Positions 1 to 8,633 of a DNA stretch of 64,000 bases are shown here, in pieces. A program made the translations under genes and the position numbers. Under the pieces are notes generated by a model. The model saw nothing but the letters and a program-made list of their open reading frames with translations, was not told the DNA's origin and did no database searches. This DNA is from Singulisphaera sp045290345. Its GTDB lineage: Bacteria > Planctomycetota > Planctomycetia > Isosphaerales > Isosphaeraceae. The DNA lies in assembly GCF_045290345.1 (NCBI RefSeq), contig NZ_CP155447.1, positions 1,922,001 to 1,986,000 on the forward strand, given 5' to 3'. Numbering within the stretch: the first letter of the stretch is position 1; each line of letters opens with the position of its first letter.

Positions 1-2
1 GG

Positions 3-200
3 GATGGGATTCTCACAAAGGCGGATGCCATCGAAGGTGGCTATGTGATTAATGTCACCTTCAAGCCCATTCTGGCCAGTCCCGAGGGTTCTCACAAGAC
101 GGCTTCGGCGTTTAATGAGGTCTACGAGCTTTCCAATCAAGGTTTGAAATATGTCAGCGGCTCTGGGAACTCACTCCCTCCGATGCTGATCTTGGAGTGA
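3..200 (+). CDS. C-terminal end of an unknown protein (5' truncated by window)
   Basis: An open frame enters from the left edge and ends at a TGA at 198-200, giving about 65 residues that finish in PPMLILE. It contains a beta-rich stretch (GGYVINVTFKP) followed by a polar tail. I recognise no family. The frame is uninterrupted and is followed within 30 bases by a terminator-like hairpin, which supports a real gene end. The start and most of the protein lie outside the window, so no function can be assigned. Confidence 0.6.
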   Translation, partial: DGILTKADAIEGGYVINVTFKPILASPEGSHKTASAFNEVYELSNQGLKYVSGSGNSLPPMLILE

Positions 201-226
201 GTAGAAGATTCCTGCTGAATTTTTGT

Positions 227-263
227 AAACGGGGTGGGGGAGTTGCTGCTTCCCCACCCGTTT
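227..263 (+). terminator. Rho-independent-like hairpin after the first gene
   Basis: AAACGGGGTGGGG (227-239) is complementary to CCCCACCCGTTT (252-263) apart from one bulged base, around a 12-base loop. It lies 26 bases after the stop codon of the upstream partial gene. The T tract is weak, so efficiency is uncertain. Confidence 0.5.
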
Positions 264-486
264 GGCATTTTCGGGTTTAGTGACGATCGACGCTATTGGC
301 TGCGCCTGGTGAACTACCACCTGTTTCGCCACCTAGCCTAATACTACTCCGTTAGATCATACGGGGTGCAGTCGGTGGCCATACACTTGAATTGGGCAAA
401 CCAGGAGGCTTGAGCAGGCTACCAAAACTCGCGGACAACTTTACAGTTTTGCTGAATTCCTCAGATTTCCCAATTGAAGTGCATGG

Positions 487-930
487 CCACTGATGGTCGA
501 CCCGGCGCATCGGGTCTCCAACCCGATCGGGAACGTCTTCAACTCGGAGGTGGGTCTGTTCCGGACGGCGGAGGGCGGCACCGCCCGCATGATCATCTGC
601 ACGTCGCAGGGCGAGTACCTGGAGGCGGGGCTGGTTCGCGGCGAATACGCCGGGTACAATCGGGCGTGCGTCGGCGACGAGACCGGCAAGAAGCGTTACG
701 ACGAGGCCTTCGCCAAGGCCTGCAACTCAAGAACCCTGCCCTCCCGCCGGGAGTCAGCCCCGGCGGACACGGCGGCTCGCACGGCTACCTCGGCGATGAC
801 TTCATCGACGCCATCCTCCGCGGGCGCAGGCCGACAATCAACGTCATCGACGCGATGAAGATGACCGTCCCCGGCTAGTACGCCCACTTGTCCTCGATGA
901 AGGACGACGAAACCCTGAATCGCAATACAG
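487..930 (+). pseudogene. Gfo/Idh/MocA-family oxidoreductase remnant (C-terminal part)
   Basis: Two overlapping frames rebuild the C-terminal half of a Gfo/Idh/MocA oxidoreductase of the kind abundant in planctomycetes. The first frame (from about 487) reads SNPIGNVFNSEVGLFRTAEG. After a frameshift near 718-725 the next frame reads LPPGVSPGGHGGSHGYL and DFIDAILRGRRPTINVIDA, which are family hallmarks. A TAG at 876-878 interrupts the frame just after MKMTVPG, and the normal C-terminus (YAHLSSMKDDETLN) continues in frame after it. The N-terminal Rossmann NAD-binding half is missing. With one frameshift, one stop and an N-terminal loss, this is a dead gene. The family usually oxidises or reduces sugars or polyols with NAD(P). 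From 931 to 1190 I see nothing I can name. Confidence 0.8.
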
Positions 931-1190
931 CCTGTGACCATCGGACTCGCGAGGACGCCGGTCACGGGGCCGAGCACGCCGCCAATGGGTGTGGGTCGCC
1001 GTCCGCCCTCGCCCCGGTCGCGGACCAGGCGAACACTGAGGCCATCCGGACGCGGGACGTCACAAGGGAGGCCGGCGTCCTCCGAGTGGCGGGGAGCCGC
1101 CCTGAGATCGACGGTCGCGCTATCAACCCACCGGCTCCCGGCCGGCGGAGGCCCCTTCCGGTTGCGACAATCGAAAGATAGGGTGTCTAT

Positions 1191-3383
1191 ATGAGTAAGT
1201 TGCGAACAGAAATTCGAATCGTCCTCCTCGCCAGCCTGGTCTTCTGCTCGTTCGTCGCCGCGGGGCACGGAGCGTCCATCCCCGTGATCCTGGACACGGA
1301 CATCGGCGACGACATGGACGATACGTGGGCCCTGGCGATGCTCCTGGGCATGCCCGAGTTGGACGTCAAGCTCGTCGTCACCGATTACGGTAACACCCCG
1401 GAACGCACTCGGCTCGTGGCCAAGATCCTGCAACGCGCCGGCCGCACGGACATCCCCATCGGCACGGGGACCAAGACCGGGAACGATCCCCTCGCGCAGC
1501 GGCGCTGGGTGGGCGATTTCGACCTGGGGGCCTATCCGGGAAAGGTCCATGCCGACGGCGTCGCGGCGCTGATTGATACCATCAACGCGCAGCAGGGACC
1601 GATCACGCTCATCACCATCGGCCCCGTCCCCAATATCAAGGAGGCCCTCCGCCGAGCCCCGGGGATCGCCACCAAGGCCCGCATCGTCTGCACCGGCGGC
1701 AGGATCGACAAAGGCTTCGAGAACGGCGGAACACCCCCGGCGGACTGGAATGTTCGCGCCGACGCCGCGTCCTGGCGTGCGATGGTCGCGGCGCCCTGGT
1801 CGATCACCACCTCGCCGCTGGACGCCTCCGAGGAACTGGTGCTTCGCGGCGACTCCTTCGCGACCGTGGCGGCTTCGCCTCACCGACTCGCCCGCATCGT
1901 CATCGAAAACTACGATCTCTGGGACTATCGGAGCAACCACCCTCGGGATGCCAGCAGCATCCTCTACGACACCGCGGCGGTTTACCTGGCCGCTTCCGAG
2001 GACTACGCCCGGATCGAGCCTCGGACGCTCGCCGTGGACGACCGGGGCCACACGCTCGTCACGCCCCAGGGCAAGACGGTGCGCTGCCAGCTCGGTTGGA
2101 AGGATCGGCATGCGTTCGACGCCTTCCTCGTCAAGACGCTGACGGCATCGCCCTTGGCGGAGCGCTGCGCCGAACCGCAGTTGGTCCGTGAAGTCTTGGC
2201 GGGCCGGCGGCATGAAGCCCGCGTGTCCTGGTGGGGTTTCGACCCCGAGGATTCCACGACGCATCTGCAGGATGCCATCAACTCGCGAGTCGAGCGGCTG
2301 ATCCTGGACCGGCAGCCGTCGGCCTGGATCACGCGGCCATTGACCGGCGTGAGCGGCCAGGAAATCGTGTTCGAGGCCGGGACCGAGCTCGTGGCCTTGA
2401 AAGGCGCCTTCCGGGCCAGGGGCGATTGTCTGCTCTCGTTCCACGAATGCGAGGACGTCGTCCTGCGGGGCGAACGGGCGGAGGGCGCCGAGCCTGCCCG
2501 CATCCGCATGCACAAGCAGGACTATCAATCGGCCTCCTACGAAAAATCCGAATGGCGGCATGGGCTCGCCTTCTTCGGTTGCCGCAACGTGTTGGTCCAA
2601 GACCTCGCAATCGAGCAGACGGGAGGCGACGGCATCTACCTGGGCTCGGCGCCGAAGCAGATCCCGAACCGGCAGGTGACGATCCGGCGCGTCGACTGCA
2701 ACGCCAACCACCGGCAGGGCATCAGCGTCATCAGCGCGGAAGACCTGCTGATCGAGGACTGCCGGCTGCGCCACACCGACGGAACAGACCCGCGGGCCGG
2801 CATTGATTTCGAGCCGAATCATCCCGCGGATTCCCTGATCCGCTGCGTGGTGCGCCGCTGCACCGCCGAGGGCAACGCGGGAACCGGCTTCCAGATCTGC
2901 CCGCAATACCTGAACAGCAGCTCTCGCCCCATCTCAATCCACCTCGATCAGTGCGTTTCCCGCGGCAATCGGCAGCATGCCATTCACCTGTGCAGCGCGC
3001 CGAAGGCCCCTCCCGTCGGGCAGCTGCGGATCACGCGGTTCCTCGCGGAGGACGACGGGATGGCCGGCCTCTCGGTGCAGTTCAACCCGTGGAACGCGGT
3101 GCGCATCGAGCTGGAAGACTCGATCTTTCGCGATTGCGCCCTCAAGGACTCCTTCTTCCCGCCGCTCTACCTGCAGGGCCTCGAGACGGACAGTGTCCCG
3201 GCCGGCAATCTCCACTTCAAGAACGTCACAGTGAAGGATGATCGCGATCGTCCGATCCTGAAAATCCGCGACCGGAAAGGCAACGGAGTGAAGTCTCTCA
3301 CCGGGGCGATCATCCTCGAACGCAACGGACAAAGATTGTCCATCACCGTGGATGACGCTTGGATTAGTGATATTCTTAAATAA
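1191..3383 (+). CDS. Secreted nucleoside-hydrolase-like / right-handed beta-helix fusion protein
   Basis: The protein has 730 residues. Residues 1-28 form a signal peptide (basic start, hydrophobic core, ending near GHGAS). Residues about 30-330 match the inosine/uridine-preferring nucleoside hydrolase fold: the Asp-rich calcium/ribose motif DTDIGDDMDD lies at 35-44, followed by ITLITIGPVPNIKEALR and an active-site-like FENGGTPPADWNVRADAA. Residues about 350-700 are built from short repeated beta turns (GCRNVLVQDLAIEQTGGDGI, then DLLIEDCRLRHTDGTD), typical of pectate-lyase-like beta-helix proteins. Nucleoside hydrolases are normally about 310 residues and usually cytoplasmic, so export and fusion to a probable carbohydrate-binding or carbohydrate-degrading helix are unusual. 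I infer an extracellular or periplasmic role in ribosyl or glycosyl turnover; the substrate is unknown. It is monocistronic between two gene relics. Confidence 0.8.
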   Translation: MSKLRTEIRIVLLASLVFCSFVAAGHGASIPVILDTDIGDDMDDTWALAMLLGMPELDVKLVVTDYGNTPERTRLVAKILQRAGRTDIPIGTGTKTGNDPLAQRRWVGDFDLGAYPGKVHADGVAALIDTINAQQGPITLITIGPVPNIKEALRRAPGIATKARIVCTGGRIDKGFENGGTPPADWNVRADAASWRAMVAAPWSITTSPLDASEELVLRGDSFATVAASPHRLARIVIENYDLWDYRSNHPRDASSILYDTAAVYLAASEDYARIEPRTLAVDDRGHTLVTPQGKTVRCQLGWKDRHAFDAFLVKTLTASPLAERCAEPQLVREVLAGRRHEARVSWWGFDPEDSTTHLQDAINSRVERLILDRQPSAWITRPLTGVSGQEIVFEAGTELVALKGAFRARGDCLLSFHECEDVVLRGERAEGAEPARIRMHKQDYQSASYEKSEWRHGLAFFGCRNVLVQDLAIEQTGGDGIYLGSAPKQIPNRQVTIRRVDCNANHRQGISVISAEDLLIEDCRLRHTDGTDPRAGIDFEPNHPADSLIRCVVRRCTAEGNAGTGFQICPQYLNSSSRPISIHLDQCVSRGNRQHAIHLCSAPKAPPVGQLRITRFLAEDDGMAGLSVQFNPWNAVRIELEDSIFRDCALKDSFFPPLYLQGLETDSVPAGNLHFKNVTVKDDRDRPILKIRDRKGNGVKSLTGAIILERNGQRLSITVDDAWISDILK

Positions 3384-3411
3384 TAATTCTGTGCAAAAGA
3401 TCCTGGTGAGT

Positions 3412-3795
3412 TCAAAGCGAAAGGTTGGCAGGCCAGGGCCAGCTCATATCAGGTTCCTTGTAGGAGACCAGGACAAACCGGGGGCTACGTAGCCTCCTCC
3501 GAGGCTGGCTCTGGCTGCCCAGCCGCAGTTTGCCGAAGAGCGTCCGATAGAAAAGCTGATGCCGGCCCTTGCGGAGCCGCGGCCGACCGCAGTCGGGGCA
3601 GCACACCTGCTGAGAGACGAACTCGGCCACTTGGTGGGCAACCATCGACTCGTGGACCCCGCGGAGCAGATTCTTGGCCTCGGCCAGCGATAGACCGAGT
3701 CCGTCCGGCTGCAGCGGGCCGCGCTCGAGTGCGGCGACTTACTGGACCAGGGGCGGTTCGCCCGCATCGGACTCGACGACCACGCGGGGACGGTC
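3412..3795 (-). pseudogene. ISKra4-type transposase N-terminal relic
   Basis: Read on the minus strand, the segment gives RVVVESDAGEPPLVQ, a TAA stop (+ coordinates 3739-3741), then VAALERGPLQPDGLGLSLAE and, further on, VCCPDCGRPRLRKGRHQ and LFYRTLFGKLRLGS. This is the order seen at the N-terminus of ISKra4-family transposases: an Ala/Glu-rich helix, a CPDCG zinc-ribbon-like motif, then FRTLFGKLRL. The catalytic DDE part is absent and the frame runs into unrelated sequence after about residue 100. I see no terminal inverted repeats, so the element is a fragment. The rest of the gap (3796-4064) shows nothing I can support. Confidence 0.7.
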
Positions 3796-4064
3796 CCATC
3801 TTTAGAATCTAACGAATTCCTCAGAAAAGACGTTTCGTCCGACACTCGGCGACGACATTCACATGCGTTGGATAACGCAGCGGTTGCTCGTTCACATGCC
3901 AGCAACGCACGAAAACGGGGAATGTGTTTTTTATGTCAATATGTTAAACGGGTATCGCAGGCAGGAAACGTCATGCACGCTTGTGCGTAGAGTGCCAAAA
4001 CGCTCTAATTCTACTGTAACCAGCGAGATTATATGACTCCCTGTCCCTCTCTTCGCCCTTGTGC

Positions 4065-5009
4065 TCAGCGCCGCTTGGTACCGGCCACGTTGACGCCGCT
4101 GCCGATGACGAGGTCGTGGTGATAGGCCCAATCGTAGAGTTTGCCGGACCGGGCGGGGGGGAGGACGACGAGGTCGGCAAACCCCTCTTCGGCGAACCAG
4201 CCCTGGAGTTCTTCGACAGTGTGGTGCGACTGATAGCGGGGGGCGTACCAGTCGAAGCTGTCACAGACGCGGAGCGTCCAGTCGGGGTGATTGGAGAAGT
4301 TGGCCACCTTGTTCAGGGTCCGGTTGAGGACCGGGATGCCGCCGAGCACGCCCAGGGCCACGCAGCACGGCTCGAGGACGCGGGCCGGTAGACGCGTGGT
4401 CGCGGCGCGGAGGGTGGAGTTGATCCACTCCTGGGGCGGGATGTTCTTGCGATAGAGCCAGACTGCAAGGCGGCCTCCCGGCTTGACGCGGGCGGCCACC
4501 TGGGCGAACGCCCGGCGCGGGTCGGGGCTGTGGTGCATGACCCCAATCGAGAACGCGAGGTCGAACTGCCGTTCGGCCAGCGGGAGATCCAGCAGATCGC
4601 CCTGGATGATCGAGACGTCGGGCAGGTCCGCGCAGAGTTCGGCCGCCTTCTCGACGGCCGAGCTGAGGTCGACGCCGACCACCGTGGCTCCATGTCGGCC
4701 CGCGAGCCTGGCATAGCGTCCGCCGCCGCAGCCGGCATCGAGCACGAGCAGGCCCGCGAGCGAGGCCGGGGCGATCCCGGTCTTGACCAGGAAGGTCGCT
4801 TCGTCCTCGTCGTCCCGCGCGACGTCGTAGCGGTTCCACTGCCTCCCGAAACTGGCGGCGTACGACTCCTCGGTGAATCGAGGAATCCCTCGGATCAGAG
4901 GGTAGTTCTTGCCACACCCCTGGCACCGCAATTCGGGCGGCTCACCCGAGGTTTCGAGTGGTTCACGGCAGCCTGGGCAACGGAGAATGTTCAGCAGGGC
5001 GGCGTTCAT
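4065..5009 (-). CDS. Class I SAM-dependent methyltransferase with N-terminal zinc-ribbon (Trm112-like) domain
   Basis: The protein has 314 residues. The N-terminus carries two CxxC pairs (CPGC at 11-14 and CQGC at 29-32) forming a Trm112/YcaR-like zinc ribbon, with the typical LIRGIPRF following. The SAM-binding motif I is LVLDAGCGGGRYARLAG, followed by VVGVDLS (motif II acidic residue) and FDLAFSIGVMHHSPDP (post-II). This architecture is common in methyltransferases acting on small molecules or lipid-linked intermediates. The C-terminal region (DSFDWYAPRYQSHHTVEE) resembles those in glycan or secondary-metabolite clusters. It is transcribed alone on the minus strand and its neighbours give no substrate hint. 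Confidence 0.85.
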   Translation of the reverse strand: MNAALLNILRCPGCREPLETSGEPPELRCQGCGKNYPLIRGIPRFTEESYAASFGRQWNRYDVARDDEDEATFLVKTGIAPASLAGLLVLDAGCGGGRYARLAGRHGATVVGVDLSSAVEKAAELCADLPDVSIIQGDLLDLPLAERQFDLAFSIGVMHHSPDPRRAFAQVAARVKPGGRLAVWLYRKNIPPQEWINSTLRAATTRLPARVLEPCCVALGVLGGIPVLNRTLNKVANFSNHPDWTLRVCDSFDWYAPRYQSHHTVEELQGWFAEEGFADLVVLPPARSGKLYDWAYHHDLVIGSGVNVAGTKRR

Positions 5010-5247
5010 CGAACCATTCTAACGAGCGCTCGACCGAGCGTCACGCTCTTGAACGCCCGGGTGACAGAAGAAGGCCCGCCCGTGCTAAAATCAGGAGATC
5101 GAGGGGCGTTCTATCGACCGTCGCTTGGCCCTCAAGATTTTCCTGCGATGCGGGATTCGAGACGTTGAACCCAGGAATGGAAGTGGGGGCACTTGGCTCG
5201 GATCCCAGGAACTGTTTTTTTTCGACGACCCGCGAAAGAGCGAAATA

Positions 5248-5437
5248 ACCGAGGATTCTTGCGGTTTCCGCAACGAGTTGGTTTGCAGTAGCCCGGCCGT
5301 AACTCCCTCGGGGTCGGCGCGAGTCTGAGGAATGGCCCTGGGCCGAGGGGGATACGGCCGGGCCGGCCGTACGACTCATTCGACCGGGCCGGAAATCCAG
5401 CGAGATTCTCGCCCAGTCGCGGGTCGTTGTTTTTTTA
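5248..5437 (-). repeat. Dispersed non-coding repeat, copy 1 (GGCCGG-palindrome element)
   Basis: This stretch matches, in opposite orientation, the 26414-26643 region: GATTCTTGCGGTTTCCGCAA at one end, GGGTCGGCGCGAGT and GAATGGCCCTGGGCC in the middle, and CGGGTCGTTG followed by a T run at the other end. It holds one copy of a 17-base palindrome (ACGGCCGG, G, CCGGCCGT) at 5354-5370. One edge of the repeat coincides with the TAA stop codon of the small minus-strand gene ending at 5435. The strong palindrome may act as a terminator or REP-like element. From 5010 to 5247 I see no gene. Confidence 0.75.
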
Positions 5438-5614
5438 GGTCTGGGACTCTTTGCGGACCCCCTTGAAAGGCTCACCATCCTTTTTCTGAGCAATGAACCG
5501 GCCCGTCTCGGTGTCTCGCTTGGTGAAGCGTTCGGTCAGAGGGTTTGAGACCTGAGATCGCTTGCGGACGGCTCCCTTCCGGTGGCCGTCGCCCACGGGT
5601 GGATTCGTGGCCAT
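5435..5614 (-). CDS. Small conserved hypothetical protein (59 aa)
   Basis: I chose the ATG at 5614 because GGGAGAG lies 7 bases upstream; the frame also extends to 5671, but that extra N-terminus has no ribosome binding site. The product begins MATNPPVGDGHRKGAVRKRS and contains RDTETGRFIAQK and PFKGVRKE. This short, very basic, Gly/Lys/Arg-rich pattern recurs in small hypothetical proteins of many proteobacteria and planctomycetes as far as I recall, but no function is known to me. There is no signal peptide or membrane segment. Its stop codon lies inside the dispersed repeat that follows. Confidence 0.7.
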   Translation of the reverse strand: MATNPPVGDGHRKGAVRKRSQVSNPLTERFTKRDTETGRFIAQKKDGEPFKGVRKESQT

Positions 5615-5733
5615 GGGGATTCTCTCCCTACATTTTTTTCTCTCTCGATGGTTAAAGACACAAGCATCCAAGTGATTAATGTCGGCAAATGCGGTGCCGA
5701 TTTTGGCGGTTAGCGGGGTCGAAAGGAGGGGGT

Positions 5734-7146
5734 GTGTCGGCAGAGTGGCAAGAGCGAGTGCAGCGCCTGCTGGCGGATTGGATTGGCTCCGGGCTCGGGA
5801 CCGGCTGGGTCGTCGCCGTTTCCGGGGGGGGGGACAGTGTGGGCCTGCTTCGAGTCCTGCACCGGTTCGGGCCCGAGCTGGGGCTCCGGCTTTCGGTCGC
5901 GCACCTCGACCATGGAGTTCGAGGTGAGGCGGGGCGGCGGGATGCCGAATTCGTCGCGGAACTTGCCGGGACGTTGGGTCTGCCGGTGGACCTGGGGCAG
6001 TGGAGTCCGAGTCGGCCGGGGCACTTCGAGGCCGATGCCAGGGGGGCGCGTTACGCCTGGCTGGCCGAGGTCGCGCAGGCTCGAGGGGCGTCGGTCGTGG
6101 CGGTCGGCCACAGCCGCGACGATCAGGCCGAGACGATCCTCCATCGGATCGTGCGCGGGACGGGTCCCCGCGGCCTGGCGGGCATCCCGTCGCGGCGCCC
6201 CCTGGCGGCCGGGATCACGCTCGTCCGTCCTTTTCTGAAGGTGGCCCGCGAGGAGATTCGCGCTTCGCTTGCGGAGCTTGGCCAGCCTTATCGCGACGAC
6301 GCCAGCAACAATGACCAGTCGCGAACCCGGGCTCGGATTCGCCACGACCTGCTCCCCAAGCTCGCGGCCGACTATAACCCGAAGGTGGCGGAGGCCCTGG
6401 TTCGCCTGGGAGAACTGGCCGCGGCCGCCGATCGGAGTGACCGCCGCCGCGTGCTCGAGATGGTGCGGATCGCCACGCTCGAGGCCAGCGCCGACGAAGT
6501 GTCCCTGGACCGTGAGGCCCTGGGGCAATTTTCGAAGTTCGACCGCACGGAAGTGCTCCGGATGGCTTGGCGTCGGGCCCGGTGGCCGGAGGCCGGCATG
6601 AGCGCTGAGCGCTGGCGACGGCTGGCCGACCTGGTTCTGCGGCCCGATGCGCCGCGCTCGATCCTGAATGGGATCGAGATCCAGGTTGCCTCGCGGACCC
6701 TGGTCCTGAGGCGTCGAGGGGCGTCCGGCGGAACTCCCTTCGTACCGATTCTCGATGCCGTCGTGCCGCTCGACCTGCCCGGCTCGGCCGCTTGGATCGA
6801 TGGCCGGGTTGTCACGACCTTGGATCCTGACGTCCCGCGCGACGAGACCCTGGACCTCGACCGGCTTGTCGGCCCGCTCTCGGTCCGCGCTCCCTTGCCG
6901 GGCGACCGGTTCCAGCCGCTCGGCATGGGGGAGCAGACGACTCCTTTGAATGACTTCTTCCGCGGCCGTCGCGTCCCTCGTGAGGCGCGGGGGCGGATCC
7001 CGCTCGTCTGTGATCGCCTCGGAATCGTCTGGGTGGTCGGCCATCGGATTGCCCACCGGGTCCGCCTGACCTCACCGACGGGTCGGACGGTCGGGCTGAA
7101 GTGGGAGACCAATGCCGCCGGGCGGGTCGAACGAGGTTGCGATTGA
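5734..7146 (+). CDS. tilS: tRNA(Ile)-lysidine synthase
   Basis: TilS attaches lysine to C34 of tRNA-Ile(CAU) using ATP, which changes the decoding of AUA and is normally essential. The PP-loop SGGGDS is near the N-terminus (VVAVSGGGDSVGLL), followed by VAHLDHGVRGEAGRRDAEFV, GHSRDDQAETILHRIVRGTG and the tRNA-binding RARIRHDLLPKL. The C-terminal TilS substrate-binding domain includes GDRFQPLGMG. I prefer the GTG start at 5734 because AGGAGG lies at 5724-5729; an in-frame ATG at 5689 would add residues with no homology. The length of 470 residues is normal. The glycosyltransferase frame that follows overlaps its 3' end if read from its first ATG. Confidence 0.93.
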   Translation: MSAEWQERVQRLLADWIGSGLGTGWVVAVSGGGDSVGLLRVLHRFGPELGLRLSVAHLDHGVRGEAGRRDAEFVAELAGTLGLPVDLGQWSPSRPGHFEADARGARYAWLAEVAQARGASVVAVGHSRDDQAETILHRIVRGTGPRGLAGIPSRRPLAAGITLVRPFLKVAREEIRASLAELGQPYRDDASNNDQSRTRARIRHDLLPKLAADYNPKVAEALVRLGELAAAADRSDRRRVLEMVRIATLEASADEVSLDREALGQFSKFDRTEVLRMAWRRARWPEAGMSAERWRRLADLVLRPDAPRSILNGIEIQVASRTLVLRRRGASGGTPFVPILDAVVPLDLPGSAAWIDGRVVTTLDPDVPRDETLDLDRLVGPLSVRAPLPGDRFQPLGMGEQTTPLNDFFRGRRVPREARGRIPLVCDRLGIVWVVGHRIAHRVRLTSPTGRTVGLKWETNAAGRVERGCD

Positions 7147-7226
7147 CCCTACCGGCGGCTTTGGCGTACCATCCGGCGCCCCTCGGAACCGTCCCCCTGT
7201 TCGATCTCCGTTCTTTTCGGCGTCTC

Positions 7227-8543
7227 ATGGCAGAACCCAGGGCGATTGAACGATTTGCGTCGCTGGCCCTGATCCTGGAATGGGCCCTGGGGCTGCGTGT
7301 GCTGACGGCCGATCTGGTGCAGTGGTACACCCAGCGCAAGGGGGTTCTGTGCGTCTTCCCCGACACCAAAGTCTACTGGTTCCTCGCCGGGACGATCCGC
7401 GATGGAGAGCCGTACGAGGTGCTCGACTGGGGGGAGATTCCTCACTTCGCACTGAGAACGCCGGGCTATCCGCTCTTTCTGGCGGTCTGCCGCTTCTTGT
7501 TCGGCGATCGTCCGCTCGCGGTCCGGCTGGTTCAGGCGGGGCTCGGGGTGCTCTGCGTCTGGCTGGTCTACCGGCTGACCGGACAGTTGGTGCCCGAGCG
7601 GGCCAAGCTTGGAGCGGAGCGGCGGAGGTGGACGCCCCCTCTGGTGGCGGCGGCCCTGGTGGCGTTCCATCCCTACTTCCTCGTGACCTCGGCGCTGATT
7701 TTGACCGAGGCGGTGTTCCTGCCGTTGATGCTGTTCGGACTCTGGGCGTTGGCTGTGCTCTGGGCAGGCGACGACGCGGACCCGAGCAGACGCCAATGGG
7801 CCTGGGCGCTGGGGGCCGGCTTGGCCTGGGGGGCCGCGATTCTGGTGCGTCCTTCCTGGGCCTTGTTCCCGCCCGTGGCGCTCCTGGCCTGGTGCGTTGC
7901 GAGTGGCCGCGGCCGGCGGGTTGCGGCGGCCCGAGGGGCGGTGCTGGTGGTGCTGGGCATCGTGGTCGTCATGGCTCCTTGGTGGGTGCGCAACGAACGC
8001 CTCTTCGGGCGGTTCGTGCCGACGGCGATCTGGACGGGGGCCAGTCTCTACGACGGGCTCAATCCCGGGGCGACCGGGGCCAGCGACATGGACTTTATGA
8101 ACGACCCCGAGCTTTGGCCGCTCGACGAGGAGACGCAGGACGCCCTGCTTCGCGATCGCGCCTTGGCATTCGCACGCGCTCGGCCGGGCCGGGCGCTCTG
8201 GCTGGCGGTCGTCAAATTTGCGCGTTACTGGAGTCCTTGGCCCAACGCCGAGTCATTCCACTCGCCGCTCATCGCGCTGACCAGTGCCTCGTTCACGATT
8301 CCTTTGTTTATGTTGATGGGCCTTGGCCTTTGGGACCGCCGTCGTGATCCCCGCGCTCTGGTCATTCTGGCTGGCCCTTTGCTCTATTTTTGTGGCTTGC
8401 ACATGGTCTTTGCCAGCTCGATGCGCTACCGAATTCCTGTCGAGATGCCGGCCATGGCACTGGCTGCGATTGGCGTTCAGAGGCTGAGCCACCGTCTTGA
8501 TCGAGGTCGATCAGGAGAGGCTGATCCGTCGTCATTGGGTTGA
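7227..8543 (+). CDS. GT39-like (GT-C fold) membrane glycosyltransferase
   Basis: This is a polytopic membrane protein of about 438 residues with roughly ten hydrophobic segments. An N-terminal soluble loop has an acidic residue after the first membrane span (CVFPDTKVYWFLAG), and RTPGYPLFLAVCRFLFG, then LTEAVFLPLMLFGLWALAVL, match the PMT/ArnT-like family that transfers sugars from polyprenyl-phosphate donors to acceptors outside the membrane. The C-terminal HMVFASSMRYRIPVEM is also typical. I placed the start at MAEPRAIERF (7227); an earlier in-frame ATG at 7101 lies inside tilS and gives a non-hydrophobic extension. The substrate is unknown. Confidence 0.8.
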   Translation: MAEPRAIERFASLALILEWALGLRVLTADLVQWYTQRKGVLCVFPDTKVYWFLAGTIRDGEPYEVLDWGEIPHFALRTPGYPLFLAVCRFLFGDRPLAVRLVQAGLGVLCVWLVYRLTGQLVPERAKLGAERRRWTPPLVAAALVAFHPYFLVTSALILTEAVFLPLMLFGLWALAVLWAGDDADPSRRQWAWALGAGLAWGAAILVRPSWALFPPVALLAWCVASGRGRRVAAARGAVLVVLGIVVVMAPWWVRNERLFGRFVPTAIWTGASLYDGLNPGATGASDMDFMNDPELWPLDEETQDALLRDRALAFARARPGRALWLAVVKFARYWSPWPNAESFHSPLIALTSASFTIPLFMLMGLGLWDRRRDPRALVILAGPLLYFCGLHMVFASSMRYRIPVEMPAMALAAIGVQRLSHRLDRGRSGEADPSSLG

Positions 8544-8633
8544 GTGGTGGGCGTGGCGCCGTTTACCACGGATCGGGAAGGTCGGTCGATCAGCCGCTCG
8601 CTTGCGGCTCCTCCAAGGAAGGAGGCATGGCTC

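Noticed and set aside
696..2906. Long open frame on the minus strand (about 736 codons)
   Set aside because: It is antisense to the nucleoside-hydrolase fusion and the Gfo relic, has Arg/Asp/Gly-rich composition without family motifs, and is typical of GC-rich shadow frames.
3412..3645. Short minus-strand frame as an independent zinc-ribbon gene
   Set aside because: Its sequence continues upstream in frame past a stop codon into ISKra4 transposase sequence, so it is part of a relic.
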